This document shows, one piece after another, positions 21,757-32,297 of a DNA stretch of 64,000 nt; the stretch's first letter is position 1, and each line of letters begins with the position of its first letter. Origin of the DNA: Blepharisma stoltei (Eukaryota; Ciliophora; Heterotrichea; Heterotrichida; Blepharismidae); NCBI GenBank assembly GCA_914767885.1, contig CAJZBQ010000015.1:806001-870000 (forward strand). Reading direction: 5' to 3'. Below the pieces are notes generated by a model that searched no databases, was not told the DNA's origin, and was given only the letters and a program-made list of their open reading frames with translations. A program made the position numbers and the translations under genes.

Positions 21757-24700
21757 TTAACGTTTTTTCTCCATCGTTACAGATAAGTTTAAATTCTTGC
21801 CTGTCTTCGACCTATAGCTTTCTTCCCACGAACTCGGAATCTGCTCAATCTTAAACTTCTCAATATTTATCCTTCTAAACACGTCAGAAGACGTAGTATC
21901 AATTTTATTTGTTTTCGGCCTGTCAATACTGATATACTTAATTGGCTTCGGGGATTCTTTTGCCTCTTCTTCTATATGAAACTTTGCTGACCTTGGCGAC
22001 CCAGAGTTCACAAACACCTGTCTATTCTGCTTGGGCGATTTTGGTGGTGAATCAGTCGATGGATATTCTAAATTCCACGTCTTTGCCTGTCCAAAGTACC
22101 CTAAATAATACCCTTCTTCAGTAAACAGCTTAACATTCCTATCCAGCCCTGTAGTTAATAATAAATTAGAAATACAATCTTCTACAGAAAATAGCTGAAG
22201 GCTTGATATTGCCCCTTGGTGAGCATTAAAATAAAGCAAGGCCTCGACCTCCAAATTATCCAGCACGTTTCATATTTTCACGTTCCCTGACTCATCACCT
22301 GTCACTAATGTGATTTCGTTAGAACTTAAATAGGCACAGGTAATTAAATCATTGTCACAATGGGTAATATCAACTGTTTTACTAGGTCTCATTTCACGTA
22401 AATCCCAAAACCTTAGTAAACAGTCAGCACTTATAGACAGCAATTTTTCTTTATTTGTAGCATATATGAGCTCTTCAACTGCTTTTGAAGGCCTTTCAGG
22501 GCTAGGCAGCAGCGTACTATCAATTTCATGAAGATAAGCCCGAGGGAACCCAGTCTCAAAATGTCAAGCTATAATCTGTCCAGACTGTCCTCCAGTGATC
22601 ACAAACCTGTCTTTAGGCGAATAAGCCAAAGACAGAATATCATCAGTATGCCCAAGTTGCCCTGATTGGCTCGTTTGGCTTTTGAGAGATACGGGATGTC
22701 CATAAAATGAAGAACCAATATGTAATTAAAAGAAAAGAGTCAGTATCTCTTATCAATAAAGAAAACGTTATGTCCTTCAGGTAACTCATAATAAGGAGCA
22801 AAAAAACCATTAAATTTGACTGTAAAAAATATTTTTTATATCACAAAAATAGAAGATTCTAAATCTCCACAAAAATGGAAACAGTTGAGTCCTTAATAAA
22901 AAAGACCTAGTAACTAAGCAAAATAGACGATACCAGCAATCATCAATGCAACCTAACGGCCTAGATAATTTGCGAGAGTCTAATGAAAATAAAAAAAATT
23001 TCGATAAACGCTTGCTTCAATAAAAAACGGAATTGTTATGTTTATAAGTCAAAGTTCATCCAGTTAAATAAAAACGAAATCCATCTCTTTTTCTCAAGAG
23101 ATAACGGTTTATTAGGTGCTGCAAAAACCCGCTTAAAAAGACCGTTATATTTGCGCAAAAATTAATACAATTTCTGCATCGATTTGCGTTGCAACACACA
23201 TTAATATAGTGAAACGATGCTTTATTTTGAGCCTTATTTATATAATATATTTTATGTCTTATATAAGAGAATTCAATATGATCTAATATTTCGAAACTAT
23301 CAGCTCATGAAAATGTGAAATCGTTTGCTTACTCCCCCCCCCCCCTCCGTGAGCGAACAAAACCATTAGAAAAATCGCCATTTTTTTGACCAAAAACCCA
23401 CCCTCCGTGAGTGAACAAAATTTTTTTAATAGAAAAAATTTTAATGGAAAAAAATTTTGATATATAAGTGATAATTTAGTATAATGAAATCTAGAGCTAA
23501 TTCTGTTTAATTTTAAACAAATTGCGTTTTAAAACATAAATTTTGCAAATTAAATTAATATTTGCTTCCCAATTTTTGCAAATTAGGATTTTTTTAAATT
23601 TCGAAAAAAATATTTTTTATAAAATTTATATATAAATTGTTTTTAAAAAAAAAAAATTAACCCCCCTCCGTGAGTGAACAAAATTTTTTTGTTCGCTCAC
23701 GGAGGGGGGGGGGGAGTTAGTGAAAAAAAATTAAACAGAGCTCCTTAAAATAGAAATTTAATTTTTTTAAGGAAAATAAATTAAAATTTTGTTATTAGAT
23801 ACTTTTAGAGCAAGCTTTGCTTATTTATTGCGCTTTTTTTTATAAATAATAACAATATTTAAGGTAAATCATACTTATTTCAGTTCTAAGTGTGCCTCTC
23901 TCAGTGGCTATTAAATATATTAAAATTATTAAAAAACTTATAAAAAACCTTTTTTAAGGAAATTAACTCAAAAAAATATTGCAAATTTTGGTCATCGTTT
24001 TGATATATTTTGAAAGAATATGTCTTGAAAAACGGTTTTATATATTATTTAATAATTTTAATATATTTAATAGCCACTGAGAGAGGCACACTTAGAACTG
24101 AAATAAGTATGATTTACCTTAAATATTGTTATTATTTATAAAAAAAAGCGCAATAAATAAGCAAAGCTTGCTCTAAAAGTATCTAATAACAAAATTTTAA
24201 TTTATTTTCCTTAAAAAAATTAATTTCTATTTTAAGGAGCTCTGTTTAAATTTTTTTTCACTAACTCCCCCCCCCCCCCTCCGTGAGCGAACAAAAAAAT
24301 TTTGTTCACTCACGGAGGGGGGTTAATTTTTTTTTTAAAAAAAATTTATATATAAAATTTTATAAAAAAATATTTTTTTTCGAAATTTAAAAAAATCCTA
24401 ATTTGCAAAAATTGGGAAGCAAATATTAATTTTAATTTGCAAAATTTATGTTTTAAAACGCAATTTGTTTAAAATTAAACAGAATTAGCTCTAGATTTCA
24501 TTATACTAATTATCACTTATATATCAAAATTTTTTTCCATTAAAATTTTTTCTATTAAAAAAATTTTTGTTCGCTCACGGAGGGTGGGTTTTTGGTCAAA
24601 AAATGGCGATTTTTCTAATGGGTTTTGTTCGCTCACGGAGGGGGGGGGGGGGAGTAAGCAAACGATTTCACATTTTCATGAGCTGATAGTTTTCGAAATA

Positions 24701-27355
24701 TTAGATCATATTGAATTCTCTTATATAAGACATAAAATATAATATAAATAAGGCTCAAAATAAAGCATCGTTTCACTATATTAATGTGTGTTGCAACGCA
24801 AATCGATGCAGAAATTGTATTAATTTTTGCGCAAATATAACGGTCTTTTTAAGCGGGTTTTTGCAGCACCTAATAAACCGTTATCTCTTGAGAAAGAGAG
24901 ATGAAATTCGTTTTTTACTGATGACTTAAACCCAATTTAGTGACATAATGATTTATTTTTTTATTAAGAGAAGCGTTTATTGATTTTTTAATATATTCAG
25001 AATGGAATTGCAAACAAGGTATAAAGTCAGTTTGCTATTATATGAAACTGTCAGATCTTATTTCTAGTACATATAAGTTGCTTATTTAATAGACTTAACA
25101 GTATCATAGTTTATATAGCCAACAAGCTTTTTTCATTAAGACATAAAAAAAAAAAAATTTACCGTCAAATTTAATGGTTTTTTTGCTCCTTATTATAAGT
25201 TACTTATAGTACATAATGATATCTTATTGATGTGAAACACTGGCTCTTTTCTTTTAATTACATATTGGTTTCTTATATTGTATGCAGCCCGTATCTCTCA
25301 AAAGCCAAACGAGCCGCCCTGATTTAGGCAAACATTTTATCCAGGAGACGACTTGGTCGTTTTCATCAGGCCATACATATACATGTTTATCCCAGCCTAC
25401 TGATACGATATGCTGCAGCTTGCTTGAATTTTCATTACCTATAAACATGATTTTGGAGACTTCTTTTGGTTCTTGGTCATAGTTAAATTCTCTTAAACAG
25501 TGACCATTGTTAAAATTCCACATCTTTATGGAGCCATCGTGGCCACCTGTAATAAGTCTCCTGTGGGAAGAATCAAGGGACATCGCTGTGATCCTATTTC
25601 TCCCATGGGCTTCTGAAAACTTAAATAGTAATTTTCCATCTTTTAGGTTCCATATGTGAATATTAGACTCTTCGTCACCAGAAATGATGCAGTTAAAATT
25701 CCTATTAAAAATAGCGCAGGTTACTATTGATTCATGGCTTGTTGGGAGCTCTTCTTGGGCTTTGAATGGCCAGACATTAATTTTCTTACTGGTAAGCAGC
25801 AATGAGTTTATGTTTGGGTTAAAATAAACTCCAGTCAGTCTGTTTTCTGGTCTATAAATAGTCTTGTCGACAATAGTCTGCACACATTTATAAGTCCTGA
25901 TATCCCATACTTTTACAACCTTATCAGTCCCTAATGATACCAACTGAAACTTATCCTGATTCAGCGCAATATCAATTATCGCTGAATTATGCCCTTGCAG
26001 TAGCGTTTTGGCCCCTTTTTTGTTATAAGGGTTTCATAAGGTAATCACCCTTTCTTCGCCGCAGCTTGCCACAAATTTAAAATCAGGGCACCACACGAAG
26101 CTTAAAACCCCTTTTTTGTGGTAATTATAAGTACTTTTTACCTGATGCCTTTCTAAGTCAAACTGTGTGATTGTTTTGTCAAGGGAGCAGGTCATTAAGG
26201 AGTCTAAGTCAGGGATATATTCTACCTTGGTAATCCAGGAAGAATGAATATTTTTTTCCATTATTTCGATATTTTCCATAAAATGGGTCTTAAATTTGAC
26301 ACCTTTTATAGGAGCTTCTTGTTTTTGTTTGGAAATATTTTTTTCGTGGTTGGAAAGCTGGCTGTTTTGAGTGGAAATTAGATCTGTCTTGTGGCAGGGC
26401 ATACGGGTGTTACAGATATGCCAGCCATCATAGAGCTTGTAGAGATAAATGTAGCCTTGGTCATCGCCTGCTATAAACATGCTGTCGTCTTCAATGTATT
26501 CCATACAGAGAGGAATGCCTCGAAGGTCGTTAATTCTTGATAAAGGGTTGGAAATTGACTCGTTTGATTTATTTAGGTCATAAAACGAAATGCTTCTGTC
26601 TGTGCTTCCAGCTGCCAGTCTTTCATAGTTTTTAAGATAAGCTAGAGAAGTGACCCAGTTTTCAGAAACCTGAATGCTGGTAATAGGTGTAAGAGTGGAA
26701 GGGTTCCATATTTTTACAGTCCCATCATTGATGGTGAGGGCATTCATGTAAATTCTAATAATTTTTTTCTAAAAACATTCACCATTATTTTTGTAGTAAA
26801 TAAATTATTGATCTCCCATCATAGCTCCCAGTCACATATCTACAAGTATCAGTAGCTTCACCTGAATTTATGATAAGGAGTTTCGAAATCATATCATTAT
26901 GCAGATTAGTTTTCTGAGATGCTGTAGGGTCTGGGATTTTTGGGTTATAATACTCACAATGCTCAGCCCTCATATGGGCCAAATTCTCATTTTCTAGAAT
27001 GATGAAATTCATGAACTCGTCCCAGTCAATTGAGCCATCAGAGTTTGTATCAATTCTCATAAAGAGCTGAACTAACTCTCTTTTTGTGAGGTTTTTACCA
27101 AGGACGCTGCCGAAGGCAGCCACAAATTCTTCAAGCTCTAGAGCTCCACCTTGATCTGTGTCTGCTTGATTGAATTTTTCTTTAAGCTTAAGCAAACGTT
27201 TTTTATTGATTTTTTCAGTCAGTGACGATATGATCCTGAGTAAGCCTTACTCCTCGTCCTCTAGTTTTTCGTCTTCTGAATCTTTTTCTAAATTTGAAAT
27301 AATGTCTTGGACATCTCCAGTGAGAATTTGGTTGTCGCTGATTTCTATTGTAAAT
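21757..27355 (-). CDS. EF-hand / WD40-repeat protein (WDR49/WDR64-like), 5' end unresolved
   Basis: Minus-strand gene read with TGA as Trp. The N-terminal part has two EF-hands (DTDQGGALELEEF, DTNSDGSIDWDEF) after a 15-nt intron at 27236-27250. At least ten WD40 repeats follow from ~26750 to ~21760 (for example GSYDGTVKIWN, GHDGSIKMWN, WDKHVYVWPDE, GDESGNVKIWN). Two inserts interrupt it: ~91-94 bp near 26715-26822 and the 2648-bp palindrome at 22668-25315. Removing the latter with one 9-bp repeat gives CLPKSGQLGHTDDILSLAYS, restoring the conserved GH dipeptide. The C-terminal 100 residues are a Pro/Lys-rich tail. EF-hand plus WD40 architecture is typical of axonemal WDR49/CFAP337-type proteins. 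No start codon was found in the first exon, because a diverged MITE (27390-27668) lies there. Confidence 0.75.
23330..23719 (+). mobile_element. BogoMITE-type element in left arm of palindrome
   Basis: TA-bounded (23330-23331 / 23718-23719), standard TCCGTGAGCGAAC motif set. Its mirror image is the copy at 24262-24656. Confidence 0.9.
24262..24656 (-). mobile_element. BogoMITE-type element in right arm of palindrome
   Basis: TA-bounded (24262-24263 / 24655-24656), inverted relative to the 23330 copy and at the mirrored position about the palindrome centre. Confidence 0.9.
26715..26822. other. Short IES (~91-94 bp) in WD40 gene, boundary ambiguous
   Basis: Two in-frame solutions exist. TA 26715-26716 / 26806-26807 gives GSYDGRSIKIWN. 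The 9-bp direct repeat TCCCATCAT at 26720-26728 and 26814-26822 gives GSYDGTVKIWN, which fits the WD40 spacing better. The segment contains stops in the gene's frame. Confidence 0.6.
27236..27250 (-). other. 15-nt intron
   Basis: GTAAGGCTTACTCAG on the minus strand. Removal eliminates an in-frame TAA and joins KLEDEE to IISSLTEKINKK ahead of the EF-hands. Confidence 0.8.
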
Positions 27356-27389
27356 GTTACTGAGATTGGCTACATAACCAGCTTTTTCC

Positions 27390-27668
27390 TAACCCCCTGT
27401 ATGAGCGAAACAAAATATTTATGCTTTTGTAGGGGTTAAATGATTTCAAGATTTTACATATAAATTTATTATAAATTTTCAAAAAATTCTAATACGCAAA
27501 AATTAATTTAATTTGTAAATTTATGATTTAAAATACAAGCTGTTTAGAATTAATTAGATTTCATTATATTATATTTCAAAATATTCGTTTATAAAATTTT
27601 TTACTTGCTCACAGATTGTAAAAAATAGGTATTTACCAGTGATTTTGCTCGCTTATGGAGGGGGAATA
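27390..27668 (-). mobile_element. Diverged BogoMITE-like element (~277 bp)
   Basis: Left CCTAACCCCCTGTATGAGCG, right GCTCGCTTATGGAGGGGGAA, TA at both borders. It probably lies in the 5' part of the WD40 gene; a clean coding join was not found. Confidence 0.65.
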
Positions 27669-27807
27669 AGTAGAAAATACAGGCGAGATAATCCTTTTAC
27701 TTTTCATGAAATTAATTACTAGAAACGTTAATAATTAATTTAAAAAATGGTTTTATTATCAGCCTATTCTTCAATTTTTTGTAAAAATTATTATCTTACG
27801 ATAACGA

Positions 27808-29609
27808 TTACTCTACTAATGCTATTGAGTGAGCTATTCCTAGACTCACAGATATTGCTCTGTTTGTTATTTTCACTTTTCTAGGCTTAGCTGACTTTCC
27901 TCCTACTCCAATCCCTAAGCAGCCGTTTTTTCCTTCTCCAAAAGAATAGAGTCTTCCATCTACTCCCAGGACAATTGTGCATTTTCCATTTACGCTGACT
28001 TTTTTTCCTTTTATTTCTTCTAATTTTCTTGGGACGCTTGAATCCTCATAATTTCCACCAAGCTGCCCTAATTTTCCTTTTCCCCATAGCCAAACATCTC
28101 CATCAGCAGTTACACATCCAGTATGAGAAATCCCACACGAGACCTGCACCACGTTTTCTATGTCTAAAGGTCTAGGAATAGCTAATATCCTGCAGTCATC
28201 AAAGCCAACCTGGTTGTCTAGGTTTTCTCCCCACATAAGCAAGACTTTTTCTTGAGTTACAACTCCATAGTATCCGACCCCACAGCTTACCTGGGCTATC
28301 TTGTGTGAGGAGACTGATTTATTTATATGAGGCTTGTCAAGCATAGCTTTTACCCCTGATAAAGGATTAAAGCTGTAAACATAAAAACTCTAATAAATAA
28401 ATTAAAAAAAAAAAACTTATCATAAATAATTGATCAATATTTTTATGCATACCGGTTAAAGCAGGCTCCCCACTCGTATAAAAGTCCTTCATCATTGCAT
28501 GCTAGATAAGAATAATCAGAGCACGAAATATCAGTGAAAAATCTATGAGAAGTTCTTTCATCATTAAAAGACTCTATACGTAGAGGAACGCTTGAAAACC
28601 TGACTGAGCCAAGTCCAAGCTCTCCATATTCTCCATTTCCCCAAGTATAAATGTCTCCTTCTAAACTTATAGCTCCAAAAAATCTATAACCACAGGCTAT
28701 TTTATAAAAGCTTATTTTCGGCTCCAATATAAACGGTAAACTAATGAATTCTTGGCGATTTTCGTTAAGGATTGCTCCCCATACATATAAACTTCCTTCT
28801 GTATTAATGCCTAAGTTTGAGCCATAATTGGTAGCGACCTCTACAAATGAGGATTCTACAGCAGGATGAGGAATTGGGGTCATAAAAATTTTTGTCTGCT
28901 CAATGCCTTGTCTTGCATCTTCATTATTACCCCAAGTGTAAAGTTTCCCTTCAGCGTTTGGCAATGTACAAAATATAAAGGGAAAGTCCTCAGATTTATA
29001 GTTCTGGTTGAAAGTATGCACTGTCAAGTTATATTTGGTGCTAAATTGCAAATCAGAAAACTCTATTGTGACTTGTTTAGTCTCAGTGAGATTTCTTATA
29101 GTCAAATTAAGGGTTTCTTGGCTGGTCTGCAATTTTAGATGACAGTCAGAGTAGTCAAGCAATTTAGCTTCTTCAGGGATAGTTCAGCTTCCATCAGGAC
29201 TTAGAGAGGCTTCTATTTCTTTTTCAGCAGCTCCAGTTGTCTTAATGCAGAGATTTTCGACTGAATAAATCCCGCCTGAATTTCAGCTGATATTGACAGT
29301 GACTGAGTTTTTATTTGTTTTTACCAAGGAAATGATGGGGTCTGCTGGTAGCTGTTGAATGGATTTTTTACTTATACATAGCTCTCTGCCGTTTTCTGAG
29401 TCACGAGATTCATGAATGAGTCCATGAGCTTCAGCAATTTGATGAGCAAATTTTCTTACATTTGGAGCTGTATCTGGAGGAAAAAGAAGTGTTGTAGCCT
29501 TTGCATTCTTAAGAAATTTCTCGATTTCTTGAGTAATTGCATCTTTGATGTTTTGATTTCCTTTGATGCTGGCAAAAAGTGTGTTCGGGATTATTGTTTT
29601 TTCTTCCAT
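27808..29609 (-). CDS. R3H-domain / RCC1-repeat protein (575 aa after editing)
   Basis: Minus strand, ATG at 29609, stop at 27808-27810, one 74-bp IES removed (28376-28451), total 1728 nt. Residues ~40-85 are an R3H domain (FPPDTAPNVRKFAHQIAEAH), a fold that binds single-stranded nucleic acid. A fibronectin-III-like segment may follow (~110-200). The C-terminal half has RCC1 repeats with the usual W-G-x-N/G pattern (KLYTWGNNEDARQG, DIYTWGNGEYGELGLG, DVWLWGKGKLGQLGG, GEGKNGCLGIG), forming a beta-propeller. TGA-Trp occurs at the ISWNSGG junction. Function unknown; RCC1 propellers act as exchange factors or protein scaffolds. Confidence 0.8.
28376..28451. other. Short IES, 74 bp, TA-bounded
   Basis: Excision at TA 28376-28377 / 28450-28451 gives CFNRYSFNPLSGVKAML, restoring the frame between RCC1 repeats; before excision the frame ends at RYA-stop. 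Confidence 0.8.
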
Positions 29610-30526
29610 TTATATTTATAGATCTATAAGCCAACTCTGCAGGCTCAATTTTATAGATAATCAGTTCATTGTATATACTGCGTAACTCTGAGAATAAAAT
29701 AACGGACTGATAAAATTAACTATAGGCAATGCTAAAGAAAATGAGGCAAGCCAAATAATTCTAAAAAAATCATGCATAAAACATTAAAATTCAGTTTTTA
29801 AAATTATGGCAATAAAAATATGACGACCTTAGAAACTGAATTGTATATGGATTTTACAGCTCAATAAGCTAAAGAAGAAAAGCCTTAATCAAGGCTGGGC
29901 ATCGTTTAGACAATTAGAAGCATGATTAGGACTATTTATGATGATAAAATCCACTTCATAGACCAAGAGTTTTATTTTAAACAAATCTCTTGCCTCAGAT
30001 CACCTAAATTTTATTGCAAATATCAAAGAAATAATTCAAACCTATGGCCAAGAATTGAGGTTGCCAATTGTGCCATACTAAGAAGTAGTGTTGGACAAAG
30101 AAAAGTGTCAATTATCAGATTAGTAGCTTAAATATAATTAGATTTGACTAAAATAGTAAGTAATTTAAACTATTTAAAATCTTCCTATAATTAAATATGT
30201 GCTCAAATGGCCATTTCAAAATTCTTAATTTTATTGTATGCATGATGCCAAAAATAGATAACTTAGCCTATGATTTTCTACATACATTAAATTGAATGCA
30301 TTCCTTTGCATATCAATGAGCTTTAATTTCAGATTTTTTTAAGAATTATAATGCCGTATCTTTATTGAGATAAACAAGAATTTCCACAGTTATAAATTAA
30401 AGAAGTTATTTTCCTTTCTTTATAATAATTTCTTTTTGATGTTTTTGCCATATCATTTATCCATTGAAATTTAATTTCCTACTAGCTATGGTGAAGCATT
30501 AATTATTGTAAAAATATTCCAACTGA
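29610..30526. other. Intergenic; possible small gene remnant
   Basis: Mostly AT-rich. A stretch at 29821-30033 has protein-like pieces in different frames: MTTLETELYMDFTAQ, then IHFIDQEFYF, then ASDHLNFIANIKEIIQTYGQ ending PIVPY-stop. It could be a small gene interrupted by IESs or a decayed one; no clean assembly was found. Confidence 0.35.
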
Positions 30527-31483
30527 ATGCGGAGATCTAACTCTTCTTTTTCTTCGAATAATCACCAGAAAAAGCAAAACTCTCAATTACCTGGAAGCCC
30601 TAAAAGTCCTTCGATACTGAAGAGATCGAAATCTCCAACCAAGTCATGCAGATCAGTGAGATTTGATGACTCAATTTCAGGATTTCAAGAAGATAGCGAT
30701 ATTAATTATCAGCTTAAGAACTTTTATCAAGAGCTTAAATATAACAACGAGTCAAAGAAAAGGGAAAACTCTTTCATTTCAAGCTCTTCCAGTATCCAAG
30801 AAAAGAGTTCCATCAATAGTAGAAGCGATAAAGTAATTTCTATCATCCAAAACACCAAAGAAAAGATCTTAGACCGCCTCGGGTCAGCTTCAAAGCCGAA
30901 TACCCTAAAAAACAGGCCAAGACCAAAAGACAAAATCAGCACTGAAAATTTACAGTCAATTGTCGAAAAGCGAAAATCTATAATAGCCAACGACGGAGGA
31001 ACCCAATACAGAAATTCTTTTTTGCAGACTAAATCTCATTTAAGAAGCAAAAGTGAGAGACCTTCAGGAGGCTCAGGCGTTTTTGAGCCCAAAGTTATCA
31101 ATTTAGCCTTTAGGAACCAGAATTTCTACAGCAAGCTTAACAAATTTTATGGGAAAAGTGACTCAAACCCAGCATCTAGGGAGCAGTCGCCAAAAAGAAG
31201 AACTGCAGGCGAGCTTACTTGGCAATCAGTAAAAGACGAGCTTTATAGCTCAGCCTCAGGCTTTTCAAACTGCTCTCAGTCTTCTTTGGTCTCATTTTCT
31301 AGCCCTGCTGAGAATAAAAGAAGGAAATCCAACATTTTCATGAGCATAAACGCCCATTCAATTAGTCCCAAGCCTCAAAAAGCTGAGCCAGCCCATCGAG
31401 TTTTCTCAGTCCTTAAAACCCGCTATTCAAGCCCAAGTGGCTCCACCCGCTCAGGAAGAAGCAACACGAGTGTAATTTATTAA
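30527..31483 (+). CDS. Ser-rich basic protein (318 aa), unknown
   Basis: An uninterrupted frame from ATG 30527 to TAA. Low complexity, Ser/Arg/Lys rich, with SP motifs (GSPKSPSILKRSKSPTKS) that look like CDK/MAPK sites. An RSVRFDD motif near residue 45 resembles RVxF-type PP1 docking sites (inference). There is a short helical segment around INYQLKNFYQELKYN, and the C-terminus is again Ser-rich. No membrane segment and no recognised domain. It converges with the thioredoxin-fold gene 33 bp downstream. Confidence 0.6.
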   Translation: MRRSNSSFSSNNHQKKQNSQLPGSPKSPSILKRSKSPTKSCRSVRFDDSISGFQEDSDINYQLKNFYQELKYNNESKKRENSFISSSSSIQEKSSINSRSDKVISIIQNTKEKILDRLGSASKPNTLKNRPRPKDKISTENLQSIVEKRKSIIANDGGTQYRNSFLQTKSHLRSKSERPSGGSGVFEPKVINLAFRNQNFYSKLNKFYGKSDSNPASREQSPKRRTAGELTWQSVKDELYSSASGFSNCSQSSLVSFSSPAENKRRKSNIFMSINAHSISPKPQKAEPAHRVFSVLKTRYSSPSGSTRSGRSNTSVIY

Positions 31484-31516
31484 TTTTGGTAAATAAATAA
31501 AAAAAGCTTAATGATA

Positions 31517-32065
31517 TTATTCTGTCTTTGGCTTATTCTTTCTAAATGCTTTCAAAAGTCCGAAAACTGCTACAAAAAGTACCACAGCCCCACCTATTGC
31601 AACATAAACTGTATTTCCAAGCACAAAGTCTTTTACTTTATCTAAAATAGGCTTTTCCTTTGGTGCTCTAAATGGTATAGGCTTATGATCATACTGCAAA
31701 TATAATTTTTCTAGATGCACTGAAGGCAGCGTCATATCATCGTTTGGTCCTGTGTAGTTATAATACTGCCCATCTACAAAATACAAGAAAGCAGGATAGT
31801 TTTGAACCTCAAGTCTGACAACTAGTCGCATATTCTTTTCCATGTTGACTTTTCCAGTGTTAAGTTTATAGCCTTTTTCTTTGACTTCTTCTGAGAAGAA
31901 TTTCCACTGTGGAGAATAAAAGGTGCACTTTACGCTCTCTGGGTGATAGAAATAGACAAACCATGGGTCTTTTGAATTTCGGATGAGTTCATCGAAGTTC
32001 TTTTCTGTGATGTCGGTGGACACGTCGTCTTTGATTTCAGAGACTATTCGTAAGGCTTCTTCCAT
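31517..32065 (-). CDS. Thioredoxin-fold single-pass membrane protein (182 aa)
   Basis: ATG at 32065, stop at 31517. Residues ~15-115 resemble a PDI/thioredoxin domain: ITEKNFDELIRNSKDPWFVY, FYSPQWKFFSEEV, then the cis-Pro region VQNYPAFLYFVDG. The CxxC active site is missing (KCTFYSP where CGHC would be expected), so redox activity is unlikely. A strong C-terminal transmembrane helix (VYVAIGGAVVLFVAVFGLL) is followed by a basic KNKPKTE tail. No signal peptide is evident; the ER-type family usually has one, so the true N-terminus may lie further upstream. Confidence 0.7.
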   Translation of the reverse strand: MEEALRIVSEIKDDVSTDITEKNFDELIRNSKDPWFVYFYHPESVKCTFYSPQWKFFSEEVKEKGYKLNTGKVNMEKNMRLVVRLEVQNYPAFLYFVDGQYYNYTGPNDDMTLPSVHLEKLYLQYDHKPIPFRAPKEKPILDKVKDFVLGNTVYVAIGGAVVLFVAVFGLLKAFRKNKPKTE

Positions 32066-32297
32066 TGAGGGCTTTTCTTTACTCTTCCAATATTAGAAAG
32101 CTGATTTTTTTGGGTATATTTATATAGAAAATATTTTATTTATAGAATTTTTTAACGGAATAGGGAAGTTAGGATTGCCAAAGTTAAATGCAAGAGTAAG
32201 AGCTGGAATAAGCAGCCAAATTACCATTTACACGTGTAAATATTATGGAAATATTTCATATAGTAAATATTGAATTTAAGCAACTTTATTAATATAA

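Larger units (their letters stand above)
22659..25324. mobile_element. 2648-bp near-perfect palindromic (foldback) element with 9-bp TSD
   Basis: The direct repeat GCCCTGATT at 22659-22667 and 25316-25324 flanks an element at 22668-25315. The first 28 bases (GGCTCGTTTGGC...) are a perfect inverted match of the last 28 (...GCCAAACGAGCC). The inverted homology continues with minor gaps for ~1.28 kb per arm to a loop of roughly 80 bp near 23951-24033. Mirror-image BogoMITE copies (23330-23719 and 24262-24656) sit symmetrically in the two arms. No transposase is encoded. The 9-bp duplication and long TIRs are Mutator-like in style and unlike the TA-bounded IESs of this window. It interrupts the WD40 gene within a repeat. 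Confidence 0.9.

Noticed and set aside
22983-23165. 60-aa frame in the palindrome arm as a transposase
   Set aside because: Short, no catalytic motifs, not kept open in the mirrored arm.
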